A stretch of 64,000 bases of DNA from Oceanococcus sp964629015 (GTDB lineage: Bacteria > Pseudomonadota > Gammaproteobacteria > Nevskiales > Oceanococcaceae). The notes under the pieces were generated by a model. It did not search any database, was not told the DNA's origin, and worked only from the letters and a program-made list of their open reading frames with translations. Below, one piece after another: positions 34,724-42,643 of the stretch. Made by a program: the position numbers and the translations under genes. The stretch spans positions 1-64,000 of the forward strand of contig CAZVMN010000004.1 in assembly GCA_964629015.1 (NCBI GenBank), in the 5' to 3' direction. Numbering within the stretch: the first letter of the stretch is position 1; every line of letters starts with the position of its first letter.

Positions 34724-35851
34724 TCATCCGGAAACACGTCGACCCAGCGCATCATTGCTCGCCACCACGCTATGGCCTTGCAACAGAGTGTCCTGCTGAA
34801 ACCCGGTATCGAGGTGGTAGTGCGGGTCAGTTGCTGATCGCCACTGTTTCGCACGTGCGTCCATAAGCTGACGCCACAGCGGCGGCATCAAGGCAATCGC
34901 CGCCATCTCGAAATAACCATATGGCAGGCGGGGACCGTTGCTTCGCGCAGACAATTGGGTAAACGGTAGGCTGACATCCTTGTGGTGCCATGCATGCAAT
35001 CCCAGATTGAAAAGAGCCGCGTTGGTCGCACGCTGCGGCGCATCCCAGCTGTGCATAGCGGTGACTGGCTCATACCGCTGACTGCAGGCATCCCAGCAAC
35101 GTTGCAAGCCGTAGTGCTCCAGGTAGTTGATGGTTTCGAGCAAGAATATCGACAGCAGCGCCGCACCAATCCATACCCCCAAAGCAGTCCCCCCCAAGCC
35201 CAGCCCCACGCCCAACAGCGCAACGCACTGAGTCACGCTGAACACGATCATGCGATTGCGCCCCGACCACGGCGACTGACCTTGGCGCCGCAAGCGCCGC
35301 GTCTCGATACGCCACGCGCTAAAAAAGCCGCCAACGAGTGAGCGTACAAAGAAGGCGTAGAGCGATTCCCCCAGCCGGGCGCTGGCCGGGTCTTGTGGTG
35401 TCGCGACGTGGCGATGATGGCCATGCACATGCTCAATGCGAAAATGCATGTACAGCGGGAACAGCAGCAAAAGCGTGCCCGTCATCCTTTGGATGGCCGA
35501 GCGCCGGTGAATCAGTTCATGCGCGGCGGGAAAGGCACATGCCCCGTTGAGCAAAGCCAAACCATAGATGATGCCGATCAATTCCCACCACGCGAAATCA
35601 CGCTGTGCGACGCGGAACAGCGCCAAGACAAACACAGACATGTGAATCAGCGGGTAACTGCGTAACAGCGTTTCAGCCACTCTCGCCCCGACGCCTGGCT
35701 TGGCTGGCGCACTTTTCAGCACGGGAAGCGCACGATCCAGCAACAGCAAACCGATACCGCTGACAGCCCCGGTGAGAAACACCCAAGCCCCACCCCACAA
35801 AACCCCGAGCGTGACCGACAACGGATACACCAACACCAACGCATGGCTCAT
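34724..35851 (-). CDS. AlkB-like membrane diiron monooxygenase
   Basis: A 375-residue membrane protein. The ATG at 35851 overlaps the methyltransferase stop by 4 bp; the longer frame runs inside that gene. All histidine boxes of the AlkB family are present: HELIHRR, EHVHGHHRH, NYLEHYGLQR and a variant last box LHAWHHKD. About six hydrophobic segments surround them. The family hydroxylates terminal or near-terminal methyls of alkanes and acyl chains using rubredoxin electrons. No rubredoxin gene is nearby. Its place as the last gene of a diiron-oxidase/acyltransferase/methyltransferase operon suggests it oxidises the acyl chain of the operon's product and is not meant for alkane growth. Confidence 0.85.
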   Translation of the reverse strand: MSHALVLVYPLSVTLGVLWGGAWVFLTGAVSGIGLLLLDRALPVLKSAPAKPGVGARVAETLLRSYPLIHMSVFVLALFRVAQRDFAWWELIGIIYGLALLNGACAFPAAHELIHRRSAIQRMTGTLLLLFPLYMHFRIEHVHGHHRHVATPQDPASARLGESLYAFFVRSLVGGFFSAWRIETRRLRRQGQSPWSGRNRMIVFSVTQCVALLGVGLGLGGTALGVWIGAALLSIFLLETINYLEHYGLQRCWDACSQRYEPVTAMHSWDAPQRATNAALFNLGLHAWHHKDVSLPFTQLSARSNGPRLPYGYFEMAAIALMPPLWRQLMDARAKQWRSATDPHYHLDTGFQQDTLLQGHSVVASNDALGRRVSG

Positions 35852-36555
35852 GCGCGCTTCTCGATGATCAAGCCAAACGGGGTAAAGGCGCGCAAGGTCA
35901 CCGGCAGGCCTGCCCGCTGGCGAAGCAGAAACTCCAGCTCCGCGATGCTGTAGGCACGGCGATGCGAGGCCACGCCATCGTGTACGAACTCGGCCGACGT
36001 CAGCGGTCGCCACAAACGGACAAACCAGGGGCCCAGCCAGGTCCTGCGCAAGTCGAAGAAAAAACATGCGCGCGAAACGCGGCAAGCCTGCCCAACGACT
36101 TCAACCGCTTGCGCCGGATCAAAGTGATGCAGCGACTGCAGATTCACGCACAGATCATAAGTGCCGTCGGCATCCGAAAGATCGCAGGCATCGCCCACGC
36201 GAAAGCTCACAGCCGGATGCTGGTTGTGTGCCTCAAATGCCAGAGGGTTGGCATCCAGCGCCGTGATTGATGCGCCTGGAAATGCCTCAGCCATGGCGCG
36301 AGAAAACGCTCCGCCACCACAGCACAGATCAAGAATGCGGCTGCTTGATGTCACCTGGCCGCGCAGTTGTTTCAACAGCATCGTGTACAGGCCGGTCCAA
36401 TGTGCCAACCGTTCCAGATCGCGATACACCTTCGCTGCGGCGACACTGTTGGGCTGAACATCCAGTATTTCCGGCGCATCAAAATAGCCGCGCAGCGCCC
36501 ACCAGCCCTGGGCACGCCGAAATGTTTCAAAGACCGATGTGTGCGACGCGTTCAT
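35848..36555 (-). CDS. class I SAM-dependent methyltransferase
   Basis: A 235-residue enzyme. The ATG at 36555 has a GGGGGAGGGGG purine run upstream. The gene overlaps the end of the acyltransferase gene by 29 bp. SAM-binding motif I is ILDLCCGGGAFSRAM; motif II contains SITALDANPLAFE; then FRVGDACDLSDADGTYDLCVNLQSLHHF. The last part (EFVHDGVASHRRAYSIAELEFLLRQ) resembles small-molecule C- or O-methyltransferases. The operon context suggests methylation of an acylated product, for example on a carboxyl, hydroxyl or amine group. The substrate is unknown. Confidence 0.87.
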   Translation of the reverse strand: MNASHTSVFETFRRAQGWWALRGYFDAPEILDVQPNSVAAAKVYRDLERLAHWTGLYTMLLKQLRGQVTSSSRILDLCCGGGAFSRAMAEAFPGASITALDANPLAFEAHNQHPAVSFRVGDACDLSDADGTYDLCVNLQSLHHFDPAQAVEVVGQACRVSRACFFFDLRRTWLGPWFVRLWRPLTSAEFVHDGVASHRRAYSIAELEFLLRQRAGLPVTLRAFTPFGLIIEKRA

Positions 36556-37231
36556 CCGCCCCCTCCCCCCATGTGGATTGCACCGGTGATGCCGCTCGAC
36601 GGTCACGAATCGCGTTCATCACCCGCACCTGATGAAAGTAGCGCCGCGAGCGCTCATGCATGTAAGCCACGCTGCTGGCACTTTGGGTGTCGAAGTAAAT
36701 CGCGTAATCCAGCAACGCCGGATTGCCCAAGGCATGCAGTGGCGAGTGATCAATCGGACTCACGCCGTAGTCCACGAAGTAGCGCAACGTCTGCTTGCGG
36801 GTCAGCCCGATGAGCGCGTCATAGCCCTGTTCATGAGCACGCTTGGCGCATTCATACAACATCAACCCCAGCGCGATGCTGCCGCGAAAAGCCGGGGCGA
36901 CCACCACGTTTTTCAGTTCCAGGTAACGCGCTTGATCCGAATGCCCCAACTCTGCACGGACCAACTCCGCCACAGCATTTCCAGCTTGCGCCGGCTGCAA
37001 AGCGCAGATCGACGCGGTTTGCCCACAACAGCGGCTGATGTAGCGCTCAGCGCCGCCGGTCGCCCGTGTTTTATCGATAGAAAAGCCCAACTTGTCGTAG
37101 GTGTCGCGAAGCAGACGCTCAAACGTCTGAACATTGTTTTGGTCGCCATCGACGCGGACAAACTGATACATGCCGGGCGTACAACGCTGACGCATGGACG
37201 GCGATCCACACGTCATTGCAGGATGATCCAT
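36527..37231 (-). CDS. GNAT-fold acyltransferase, FeeM/autoinducer-synthase-like
   Basis: A 234-residue protein. The ATG at 37231 follows GAGGGTG; a TTG lies 15 bp upstream. The acyl-CoA/ACP-binding GNAT motif A is NVVVAPAFRGSIALGLMLYE. The region before it (FERLLRDTYDKLGFSIDK, ARYLELKNV) and the C-terminal YFVDYGVSPIDHSP resemble N-acyl amino acid synthases of the FeeM type, which share a fold with LuxI. The LuxI-specific R-F-W and D-D residues are not visible, so it is not a standard AHL synthase. The product is predicted to be an N-acylated amine or amino acid. It sits in the operon between the diiron oxidase (11 bp gap) and the methyltransferase (overlap). Confidence 0.72.
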   Translation of the reverse strand: MDHPAMTCGSPSMRQRCTPGMYQFVRVDGDQNNVQTFERLLRDTYDKLGFSIDKTRATGGAERYISRCCGQTASICALQPAQAGNAVAELVRAELGHSDQARYLELKNVVVAPAFRGSIALGLMLYECAKRAHEQGYDALIGLTRKQTLRYFVDYGVSPIDHSPLHALGNPALLDYAIYFDTQSASSVAYMHERSRRYFHQVRVMNAIRDRRAASPVQSTWGEGADERVAHIGL

Positions 37232-37242
37232 CTGTCGCACCC

Positions 37243-37926
37243 TCAAGCTGCGGCGTGCACTGTCGAAGTCAGCGGATGGTTCAAAGCTTCTTCAAACATG
37301 CGACCGTAGTTGAGGAAGGTCATACGGCGGCCATGAATCACCATTTCCAGCTCATCATCTCGCACCATCTCGTTGATGGCCTGCTTGGCCTCCTCCAGAT
37401 GCTTGAGATCAAAACCACCGTGACTGCGCAGAAAGGTGACTGCGTTGGATGGCACGCCGTAACGTTGAATCAGAACATCCGCCAACTGTGACGCCATGGT
37501 CGCCCCCAGCCCCTCGGTAGCAGTGGCCACACCAAGGATGCCGACGGGATCACCATAAGTCGCCATGAAGTAGTTTTGGGTGATCAAACCCCAGGCCCCC
37601 GACCGCGGATGCCCGGAACAGATCAGCTCCGCATCCTCGCCCAGGTTTTTCAGGTCTTTGATACAGAACAGATCGTGACCATTTTCCTCGTCCACCTGAT
37701 GGAAGAACCAGTTGCGCAGGTCCCGACGATCGTCGCTGAGGCGCGCACCCGCGAGCGCCAAAGCCCGTGAGGTATGACGCACTAGGTGATAGGTCTGCTG
37801 CAAATAAGCCAGATAGTGGCCACGCTGGATATCACCGCTGGCCAGGGCTTTGAGTAAGGCGTTGCCCGCAATGTGCTGCTGGAATTCCTGTTCGGTCGCT
37901 TTGACCACGTAGTCGTATTTGTGCAT
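37243..37926 (-). CDS. heme-oxygenase-like diiron oxidase (HDO)
   Basis: A 227-residue protein; the ATG at 37926 (MHKYDYVVKATEQEF) was chosen because the longer frame crosses the promoter and lux box. It is all-helical and carries a complete six-ligand set as in UndA-type HDO enzymes: E81-xx-H84 (DEENGHDLF), E138 (ATEGLGA), H169-xxx-D173-xx-H176 (SHGGFDLKHLEEA). HDOs use O2 for oxidative cleavage, desaturation or N-oxygenation, for example fatty acid to terminal alkene by UndA. It is the first gene of the operon, and the lux box lies 84 bp upstream. The substrate is unknown; an acyl chain or an amine joined by the acyltransferase is plausible. Confidence 0.85.
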   Translation of the reverse strand: MHKYDYVVKATEQEFQQHIAGNALLKALASGDIQRGHYLAYLQQTYHLVRHTSRALALAGARLSDDRRDLRNWFFHQVDEENGHDLFCIKDLKNLGEDAELICSGHPRSGAWGLITQNYFMATYGDPVGILGVATATEGLGATMASQLADVLIQRYGVPSNAVTFLRSHGGFDLKHLEEAKQAINEMVRDDELEMVIHGRRMTFLNYGRMFEEALNHPLTSTVHAAA

Positions 37927-38009
37927 CGGTTTGAACTCGCATGACGTAAGAACGAGCGCTTCATACGCTCCATGAGCTTTTAGAAATACGTCATGCGTGT
38001 GCGGCCCGA

Positions 38010-38029
38010 AACTGGCAGATCTGCCAGTT
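38010..38029. promoter_or_regulatory. lux box, perfect 20-bp palindrome
   Basis: AACTGGCAGATCTGCCAGTT is a perfect inverted repeat with the CTG..CAG halves typical of LuxR/LasR-type binding sites. It lies 84 bp upstream of the oxidase operon and 34-55 bp upstream of the RND exporter, in the divergent promoter gap. It predicts quorum-type control of one or both units. Confidence 0.82.
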
Positions 38030-38062
38030 GCTGGAGCACGCCGCGTCTGGTGTTGTGGCGCT

Positions 38063-40438
38063 ATGTTCACGCCCACGCTCTTCATGAAACCCATTGCTCC
38101 CGCTGTTCGATCCGCGTTGTCGGCCTACACCCGCGCTGTATGCAACCACCCGCGATGGGTTTTTGTGATCTGGTTGTGCATCGTGCTGCCGTGTTTAAGC
38201 GGTCTGGGAAAACTCTCGCTGTCATCTGATTTGCGCATCAACTTCGGTCCAAACAATCCGCAGCTCGCCGCCTACGATCTTCAGCGTGAAAACTACGCAG
38301 CGGGCGAATACACGTTGATCGGGGTGCGTGCGCTGAACCCTGATAGCGCCGGTGTGCTGAGTGCTGAGGGTTTGCAGTTGATTGCAAAGATCACCGAGCT
38401 GAGTTGGCGTTTGCCGGGCGTCACGCGCGTCGAGTCCGTGACCAACTACCCAAGAGTCAGCGCCAGCGTGGACGGTTTAGCGGTCGAGGAAATCCTGAGT
38501 TCAACCGACATGCTGCCAGCCGATGCCAACACCCTGGCCGCACACATCATGGCTGAGCCGGCTTTGCTGGGGCGGCTCATTGCGCCCGACAAACGTATCG
38601 CGGGGATCGCGCTGACAACCCACTTTCCGGACAACGACGAACAAGCGACCAGCACGCACATGCAAGCGGTGATGCAGTTGCGTGATGAAATCCTGCGTGA
38701 ACATCCACAGTTCGCACTGCACATCACCGGCACCAACGCCGTCAGTCACGCCTTCGCCCTGGCTGCTGTTGAAGACACCCGCTCGCTGGTGCCCTTGATG
38801 TATGCAGTTTTTCTCGCACTGATCCTGATATTGACCGGTTCGTTCACCTTCACCCTGCTGATGCTGGGGATCATGCTGTTGTCGAGCTTGCTCACTCTGG
38901 GACTCGCAGGCCATGCCGGCATGGTGCTCACCGCGGCTTCGCTGGCGGCCCCGCACATCATCACCACCCTGGCGATTGCGGATGGCATTCATCTGATCAG
39001 CAGCGCCAGCGAATCCGATCAAGCCCGGCTGGAGCGTGACGCTGTCCGCAACGCTTTGCGCCGCAACATGCCTGCGCTGGTATTGACCACACTGACAACC
39101 ATGATCGGTTTTTTGATTGCCAATTTTGCCGACTCGCCGCCCTTGCGCGACCTCGGCAACCTCACCGCATTGGGTGCATTCATTGCCCTGGCACTGTCAA
39201 CCTCGCTTCTACCAGCCGCACTGATCACGCTGCGGACACGTATACCCCGTCGCCAACATCGTTGGCTGCAACGCCTTTGCGCGATGATCGGGCGCTTGCA
39301 GATCGCCCGACCGCGTGTCTTGGTTATGTTCACCGGCTTGTTCGCCGTGATCTTGTCGGGCCTGGCTCTGCGCAACATCGCCGATGACGATTTCACCCGC
39401 TACTTTGACAAGGACGTGGCGTACCGGATCGACGCGGAGGCCTTGGACGGGCGCTTGACCGGTTTGCACACCCTCGAATTTTCCGTCCCCGCGCCCGAAG
39501 GTATTGCGGACCCCGAATACCTGCGCGCGTTGGAGGACTTCCAAAAATGGTGGACACAGGGTCCCTACGCGGATGCTGTTATGCATGTCAGCTCAGTGAG
39601 CACGCTGTTCGCGCGCATGAACCGGGCGCTGCATGCAGACGACGCGGATTACCAACAGGTGCCCGCGCGCAAAGATGAAGCCGCCCAGTATCTACTGCTT
39701 TATCAGTTGTCTCTGCCGTACGGACAAGACATCGAAAATCGCATCACCCAAGCGCAAGATGCGAGTCGGTTTGTGGTCTTCTTGCACGGCCTGACCTCAA
39801 GCCAGACGCGCAAAATCATCGAACAGGCGCAGGGCTGGCTGGCCTCCCACCATCCGCGTTACGCCACCCTCGCCACTTCGCCCGCGGTGATGTACGCCTA
39901 CATCGCTCAGCGCAACATCCAGGCCATGCTGATGCAATTGCCCGGCGCGATATTGCTGATGGCTCTGCTCTTCATGCTGGTCCTGCGCAGCATGCGCCTG
40001 GGTGCGCTCAGTCTGGTCGCTTTGGCTTTGCCTGTCGGGGTCTGTTTCGGGCTGTGGGCACTACTCTCCGGCGTGGTCAACTTCACCATGGCCGTGGTAT
40101 CCGGCGCAGTTATCGGTGTGGTGGCTGACGACACCATCCACCTGCTCGCCTCCTACAAACAGGCACGACGCCAGCACGCCCCGGGCCAAGCAGTGCAGAT
40201 CGCAATGCGTCATGTCGGCCCTGCCGTTGTTGCCACATCTCTCATTCTGAGCGCGGGCTTTGCCGTCCTCAGCCAATCCCTGTTCCTCCCCAACAGCGGG
40301 ATGGCGCAATTGATTGTGTTGGCCGTATTGGCCGCCCTGATCATCAATCTGCTGATGATATTGCCCCTGGCGTATCTGCTCGATCGCAAAGCACGCCTCG
40401 CCGCGCCGAAAAGCTCCGCGCTATCATCGGCGGCATAA
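38063..40438 (+). CDS. RND/MMPL-family exporter
   Basis: A 791-residue inner-membrane transporter (ATG 38063; ATG 38084 is also possible). It has the two-repeat RND layout: one TM near WVFVIWLCIVLPCLSGLG, a periplasmic domain, five or six TM helices (LIPLMYAVFLALILILTGS-like region, GMVLTAASLAAPHI, LAIADGIHLIS), then a second repeat ending with GVVADDTIHLLASYKQA and AVLAALIINLLMILPLAYLL. Single-protein RNDs of the MMPL type export lipids, hopanoids and acylated metabolites. It is divergent from the diiron-oxidase operon across the lux box, so it probably exports that operon's product. No membrane-fusion protein is adjacent. The thioesterase follows after 23 bp. Confidence 0.86.
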   Translation: MFTPTLFMKPIAPAVRSALSAYTRAVCNHPRWVFVIWLCIVLPCLSGLGKLSLSSDLRINFGPNNPQLAAYDLQRENYAAGEYTLIGVRALNPDSAGVLSAEGLQLIAKITELSWRLPGVTRVESVTNYPRVSASVDGLAVEEILSSTDMLPADANTLAAHIMAEPALLGRLIAPDKRIAGIALTTHFPDNDEQATSTHMQAVMQLRDEILREHPQFALHITGTNAVSHAFALAAVEDTRSLVPLMYAVFLALILILTGSFTFTLLMLGIMLLSSLLTLGLAGHAGMVLTAASLAAPHIITTLAIADGIHLISSASESDQARLERDAVRNALRRNMPALVLTTLTTMIGFLIANFADSPPLRDLGNLTALGAFIALALSTSLLPAALITLRTRIPRRQHRWLQRLCAMIGRLQIARPRVLVMFTGLFAVILSGLALRNIADDDFTRYFDKDVAYRIDAEALDGRLTGLHTLEFSVPAPEGIADPEYLRALEDFQKWWTQGPYADAVMHVSSVSTLFARMNRALHADDADYQQVPARKDEAAQYLLLYQLSLPYGQDIENRITQAQDASRFVVFLHGLTSSQTRKIIEQAQGWLASHHPRYATLATSPAVMYAYIAQRNIQAMLMQLPGAILLMALLFMLVLRSMRLGALSLVALALPVGVCFGLWALLSGVVNFTMAVVSGAVIGVVADDTIHLLASYKQARRQHAPGQAVQIAMRHVGPAVVATSLILSAGFAVLSQSLFLPNSGMAQLIVLAVLAALIINLLMILPLAYLLDRKARLAAPKSSALSSAA

Positions 40439-40461
40439 CTTCACTCCATCACGAGATCACT

Positions 40462-40881
40462 GTGGATAAAGACGCGTTCTTCTGGCAGACACAGGATGGC
40501 CGACTGCCCCCGCCGCCGGCCGCCGCAACCTTGGGCATCCGGATCCTCGAAGTGGATGCTGAACTTGGCACCATTCAGGTTGAGTTTGAGGGCAAACCGG
40601 AATTCACCAATCCGGCCGGCCAAATTCAGGGGGGATTTCTCGCTGCGATGCTGGACGACACCATGGGCCCAGCTCTGGCGGCCATGCTGAAGAAAGGCGA
40701 GTTTGCTCCGACGCTGAATTTGAACGTGAGTTTTGTGTCACCCGCGAAACCTGGCCGCATCGAGGGGCGTGGCCGTGTGGTTCGCAAAGGCAAGCAGGTC
40801 TGTTTGTTGAACGCAGAACTGTTTCAAAACGACGCATTGGTTGCCAGCGCAAGCGCCACATCTATGATTCGTTCGTTGTAA
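40462..40881 (+). CDS. PaaI-type hotdog thioesterase
   Basis: A 139-residue hotdog-fold protein with GTG start, 23 bp behind the exporter gene. The active-site helix region reads NPAGQIQGGFLAAMLDDTMG, where QGG replaces the common HGG; the Asp pair lies in LDDTMG. Core strands LNLNVSFVSPAKPGRIEGRG and ARVVRKGKQV-type segments fit PaaI. It should hydrolyse acyl-CoA or acyl-ACP thioesters. In this context it may release or recycle acyl donors for the neighbouring acyltransferase. Confidence 0.85.
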   Translation: MDKDAFFWQTQDGRLPPPPAAATLGIRILEVDAELGTIQVEFEGKPEFTNPAGQIQGGFLAAMLDDTMGPALAAMLKKGEFAPTLNLNVSFVSPAKPGRIEGRGRVVRKGKQVCLLNAELFQNDALVASASATSMIRSL

Positions 40882-40941
40882 CGCACATCGCCACCCGCCG
40901 GGCGCAGTCTTCTGGGGGCATTTCCGATGATGGCTACATTC

Positions 40942-40967
40942 GTCGCTTTCACTATCGAAAGCGACAG
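40942..40967. promoter_or_regulatory. palindrome overlapping the first luxR-type gene's start region
   Basis: GTCGCTTTC (40942-40950) and GAAAGCGAC (40957-40965) are perfect inverted arms. Within it CTATCGAAAGCGACAG (40952-40967) matches, on the other strand, the palindrome CTATCGTTTTCGATAG at 42534-42549. It ends 2 bp before the ATG, so binding or RNA folding would affect expression directly. Confidence 0.65.
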
Positions 40968-40969
40968 GA

Positions 40970-41674
40970 ATGGATACCGCAAACCAAACATCACATCGAA
41001 CCCATACCGACAAAACCCAGCCTGAACTCGAACGTCTAGAAAATCTCATCTTCGAGCTCGGCTTCAACGGATACTGCCTGAGTTTATTCAGCGGCCCGCA
41101 CATCGACCGGGCACACCATCAAGTCTACAGTTCGCACCCAGAGTGGCTTGCCCACTATCGCGAAAACGACTTTCAGTTTTGCGATCCGATCATGATTCAA
41201 GCCCGACGCTCGGGACAGCCGTTCGTGTGGCGTTCGCACAAAAGTTCTGTCGCCAAACACAGCGCCAGCACTCTATTGCTCGACAATGCTCGGGAATTTG
41301 GTTTTCTGAACGGCTTGACCATTCCCATTCACGCCGGAAGCCACAAAATGGCCGTGTTGTCGATGACGGTGCCAACACACACCCCACCGCCGATCATCCC
41401 CAAAGACAGGGAAGCGCAGATTCTTGAGGCCATCCAAGCGTTAGCCCGTGCGCAACCCACAACAGCCGTCCCGGCAGCGACACTCAGCCCCCGTGAAATC
41501 GCCTGCCTTTACTGGGCCGCTTACGGAAAATCCTCCGACGAAACCGCGGTCATCGTTGGTGTTAGCGAACGCACGGTGCGGTTTCATCTGGACAATGCCA
41601 AGCGCAAGCTGAATGCGCTGAACAAGACCCAAGCGGTGACCAAAGCGATTGCCCGCGGCCTGCTCCCCATATGA
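40970..41674 (+). CDS. LuxR-type regulator with AHL-binding domain
   Basis: A 234-residue regulator. The autoinducer domain (about 20-155) keeps all canonical AHL-pocket residues at TraR spacing: W59, Y63, D72, P73, W87 and G115 (EWLAHYRENDFQFCDP, PFVW, GFLNG). The LuxR helix-turn-helix is at about 168-230 (LSPREIACLYWAAYGKSSDE, VSERTVRFHLDNAKRKLNA). No luxI is adjacent, so it is a solo or pairs with the acyltransferase at 36527. It is 88 bp downstream of the thioesterase gene and converges with a second LuxR. A palindrome overlaps its translation start, which suggests autoregulation. Confidence 0.9.
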   Translation: MDTANQTSHRTHTDKTQPELERLENLIFELGFNGYCLSLFSGPHIDRAHHQVYSSHPEWLAHYRENDFQFCDPIMIQARRSGQPFVWRSHKSSVAKHSASTLLLDNAREFGFLNGLTIPIHAGSHKMAVLSMTVPTHTPPPIIPKDREAQILEAIQALARAQPTTAVPAATLSPREIACLYWAAYGKSSDETAVIVGVSERTVRFHLDNAKRKLNALNKTQAVTKAIARGLLPI

Positions 41675-41696
41675 GCAGGCTTTCAGGCTCAGCTCG

Positions 41697-42422
41697 CTAG
41701 AGCTGTATCAATCCCAACGCGATGGCTTTGGCGACGGCTTCGGTTTTGTTCGCCGCTTGCAACTTCTTACGCGACGCTTTCAAGTGAAACCGTACGGTCA
41801 CTTCGGCCACATTGAGCTGAGTTGCGATCTGCTCCGATGACATCCCCAACGCTGACAAACGCAGAATCTGGTGCTCACGTCCGGTCAGGCTGGGCAGAGC
41901 GTCTCGATCATGTTGCCAATCTTGGAGTACGCCTTGCGTCGATCTCTCGAGCAACACACGCAGATCTCGGCATTCCTCGTCTCGGAGCAAACGTTTGGGT
42001 GACTCACGCACGTCAACCGTGGCACTGAGCACAGCAAGGCCCAAACGACCGAGATGGTGACTCATGGTCAAACCATTCTTGTAGCCGAAATCGTCTGCCG
42101 CACGTAGCACAGCAGATCGCGGTGACATCAGCGCGGGCTCATCAGCGTCGGAAGACCAGGCAAAGTCACCATGGGCTCGCCTCGCGGCCAGCAAAACGGG
42201 ATCTTCCGCGGCAAAGTTCTGCTGGTAGTAATGAGCCAGCCAATCCTGGTCAGAACTCAGCACGAAACGCTTGCGCTCATGCAGCGTAGCGGGCTCCTCA
42301 ATGGTCAGGCAAAAACCGTTGAAGCCCAATTTCCCCAGGCCCGCAACCAGATCCCCAAGCAACCCCCGTGTGCTTGCGGAATACTCGTCTGGATACCTGG
42401 GCTGTACAGTTTGGCTGTACAT
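41697..42422 (-). CDS. LuxR-type regulator with AHL-binding domain
   Basis: A 241-residue regulator; the ATG at 42422 has AGGGGGTGAGG upstream (a GTG lies 6 bp before). The AHL-pocket residues are complete: W61, Y65, D74, P75, W89, G117 (DWLAHYYQQNFAAEDP, FAW, GYKNG). The C-terminal helix-turn-helix is LTGREHQILRLSALGMSSEQ, NVAEVTVRFHLKASRKKLQ. It is similar to the neighbour at 40970 but clearly diverged, so the pair is probably an old duplication. Two lux-box-like palindromes lie upstream at 42476-42491 and 42534-42549. Confidence 0.9.
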   Translation of the reverse strand: MYSQTVQPRYPDEYSASTRGLLGDLVAGLGKLGFNGFCLTIEEPATLHERKRFVLSSDQDWLAHYYQQNFAAEDPVLLAARRAHGDFAWSSDADEPALMSPRSAVLRAADDFGYKNGLTMSHHLGRLGLAVLSATVDVRESPKRLLRDEECRDLRVLLERSTQGVLQDWQHDRDALPSLTGREHQILRLSALGMSSEQIATQLNVAEVTVRFHLKASRKKLQAANKTEAVAKAIALGLIQL

Positions 42423-42475
42423 CCTCACCCCCTAAAGTTGCCGGCAATCACCTGTCCACAGCGCGCTGAACAACC

Positions 42476-42491
42476 TTATCTGAAACGATAG
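42476..42491. promoter_or_regulatory. degenerate lux-box-like palindrome
   Basis: TTATCTGAAACGATAG shares the CGATAG half and the TATC of the other half with the palindrome at 42534-42549. It lies about 54 bp upstream of the second luxR-type gene. Confidence 0.45.
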
Positions 42492-42533
42492 TATGCCCTT
42501 GCAAGTTTAATCCGGTTGACGCGCAAAGTAAGC

Positions 42534-42549
42534 CTATCGTTTTCGATAG
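42534..42549. promoter_or_regulatory. lux-box-like palindrome CTATCG-N4-CGATAG
   Basis: CTATCGTTTTCGATAG has perfect 6-bp arms. With its flanks it matches the reverse complement of the site at 40952-40967 at 17 of 19 positions. It lies between the second luxR-type gene and the FMN glutamate-synthase-like gene and may control both. Confidence 0.65.
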
Positions 42550-42643
42550 TGTTCCTGGCGATATCACAGCAGAGCCCGCGCACGCGTGGGCAACTTTCTT
42601 GTTAGCCTTGGGAAAATTCGCTGCGATACCCAAGGCCACCCGC

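Noticed and set aside
36527..37231. Standard LuxI AHL synthase
   Set aside because: The typical R-F-W triad and D-D motif of LuxI are not visible. Only the GNAT-like acyl-binding motif is clear.
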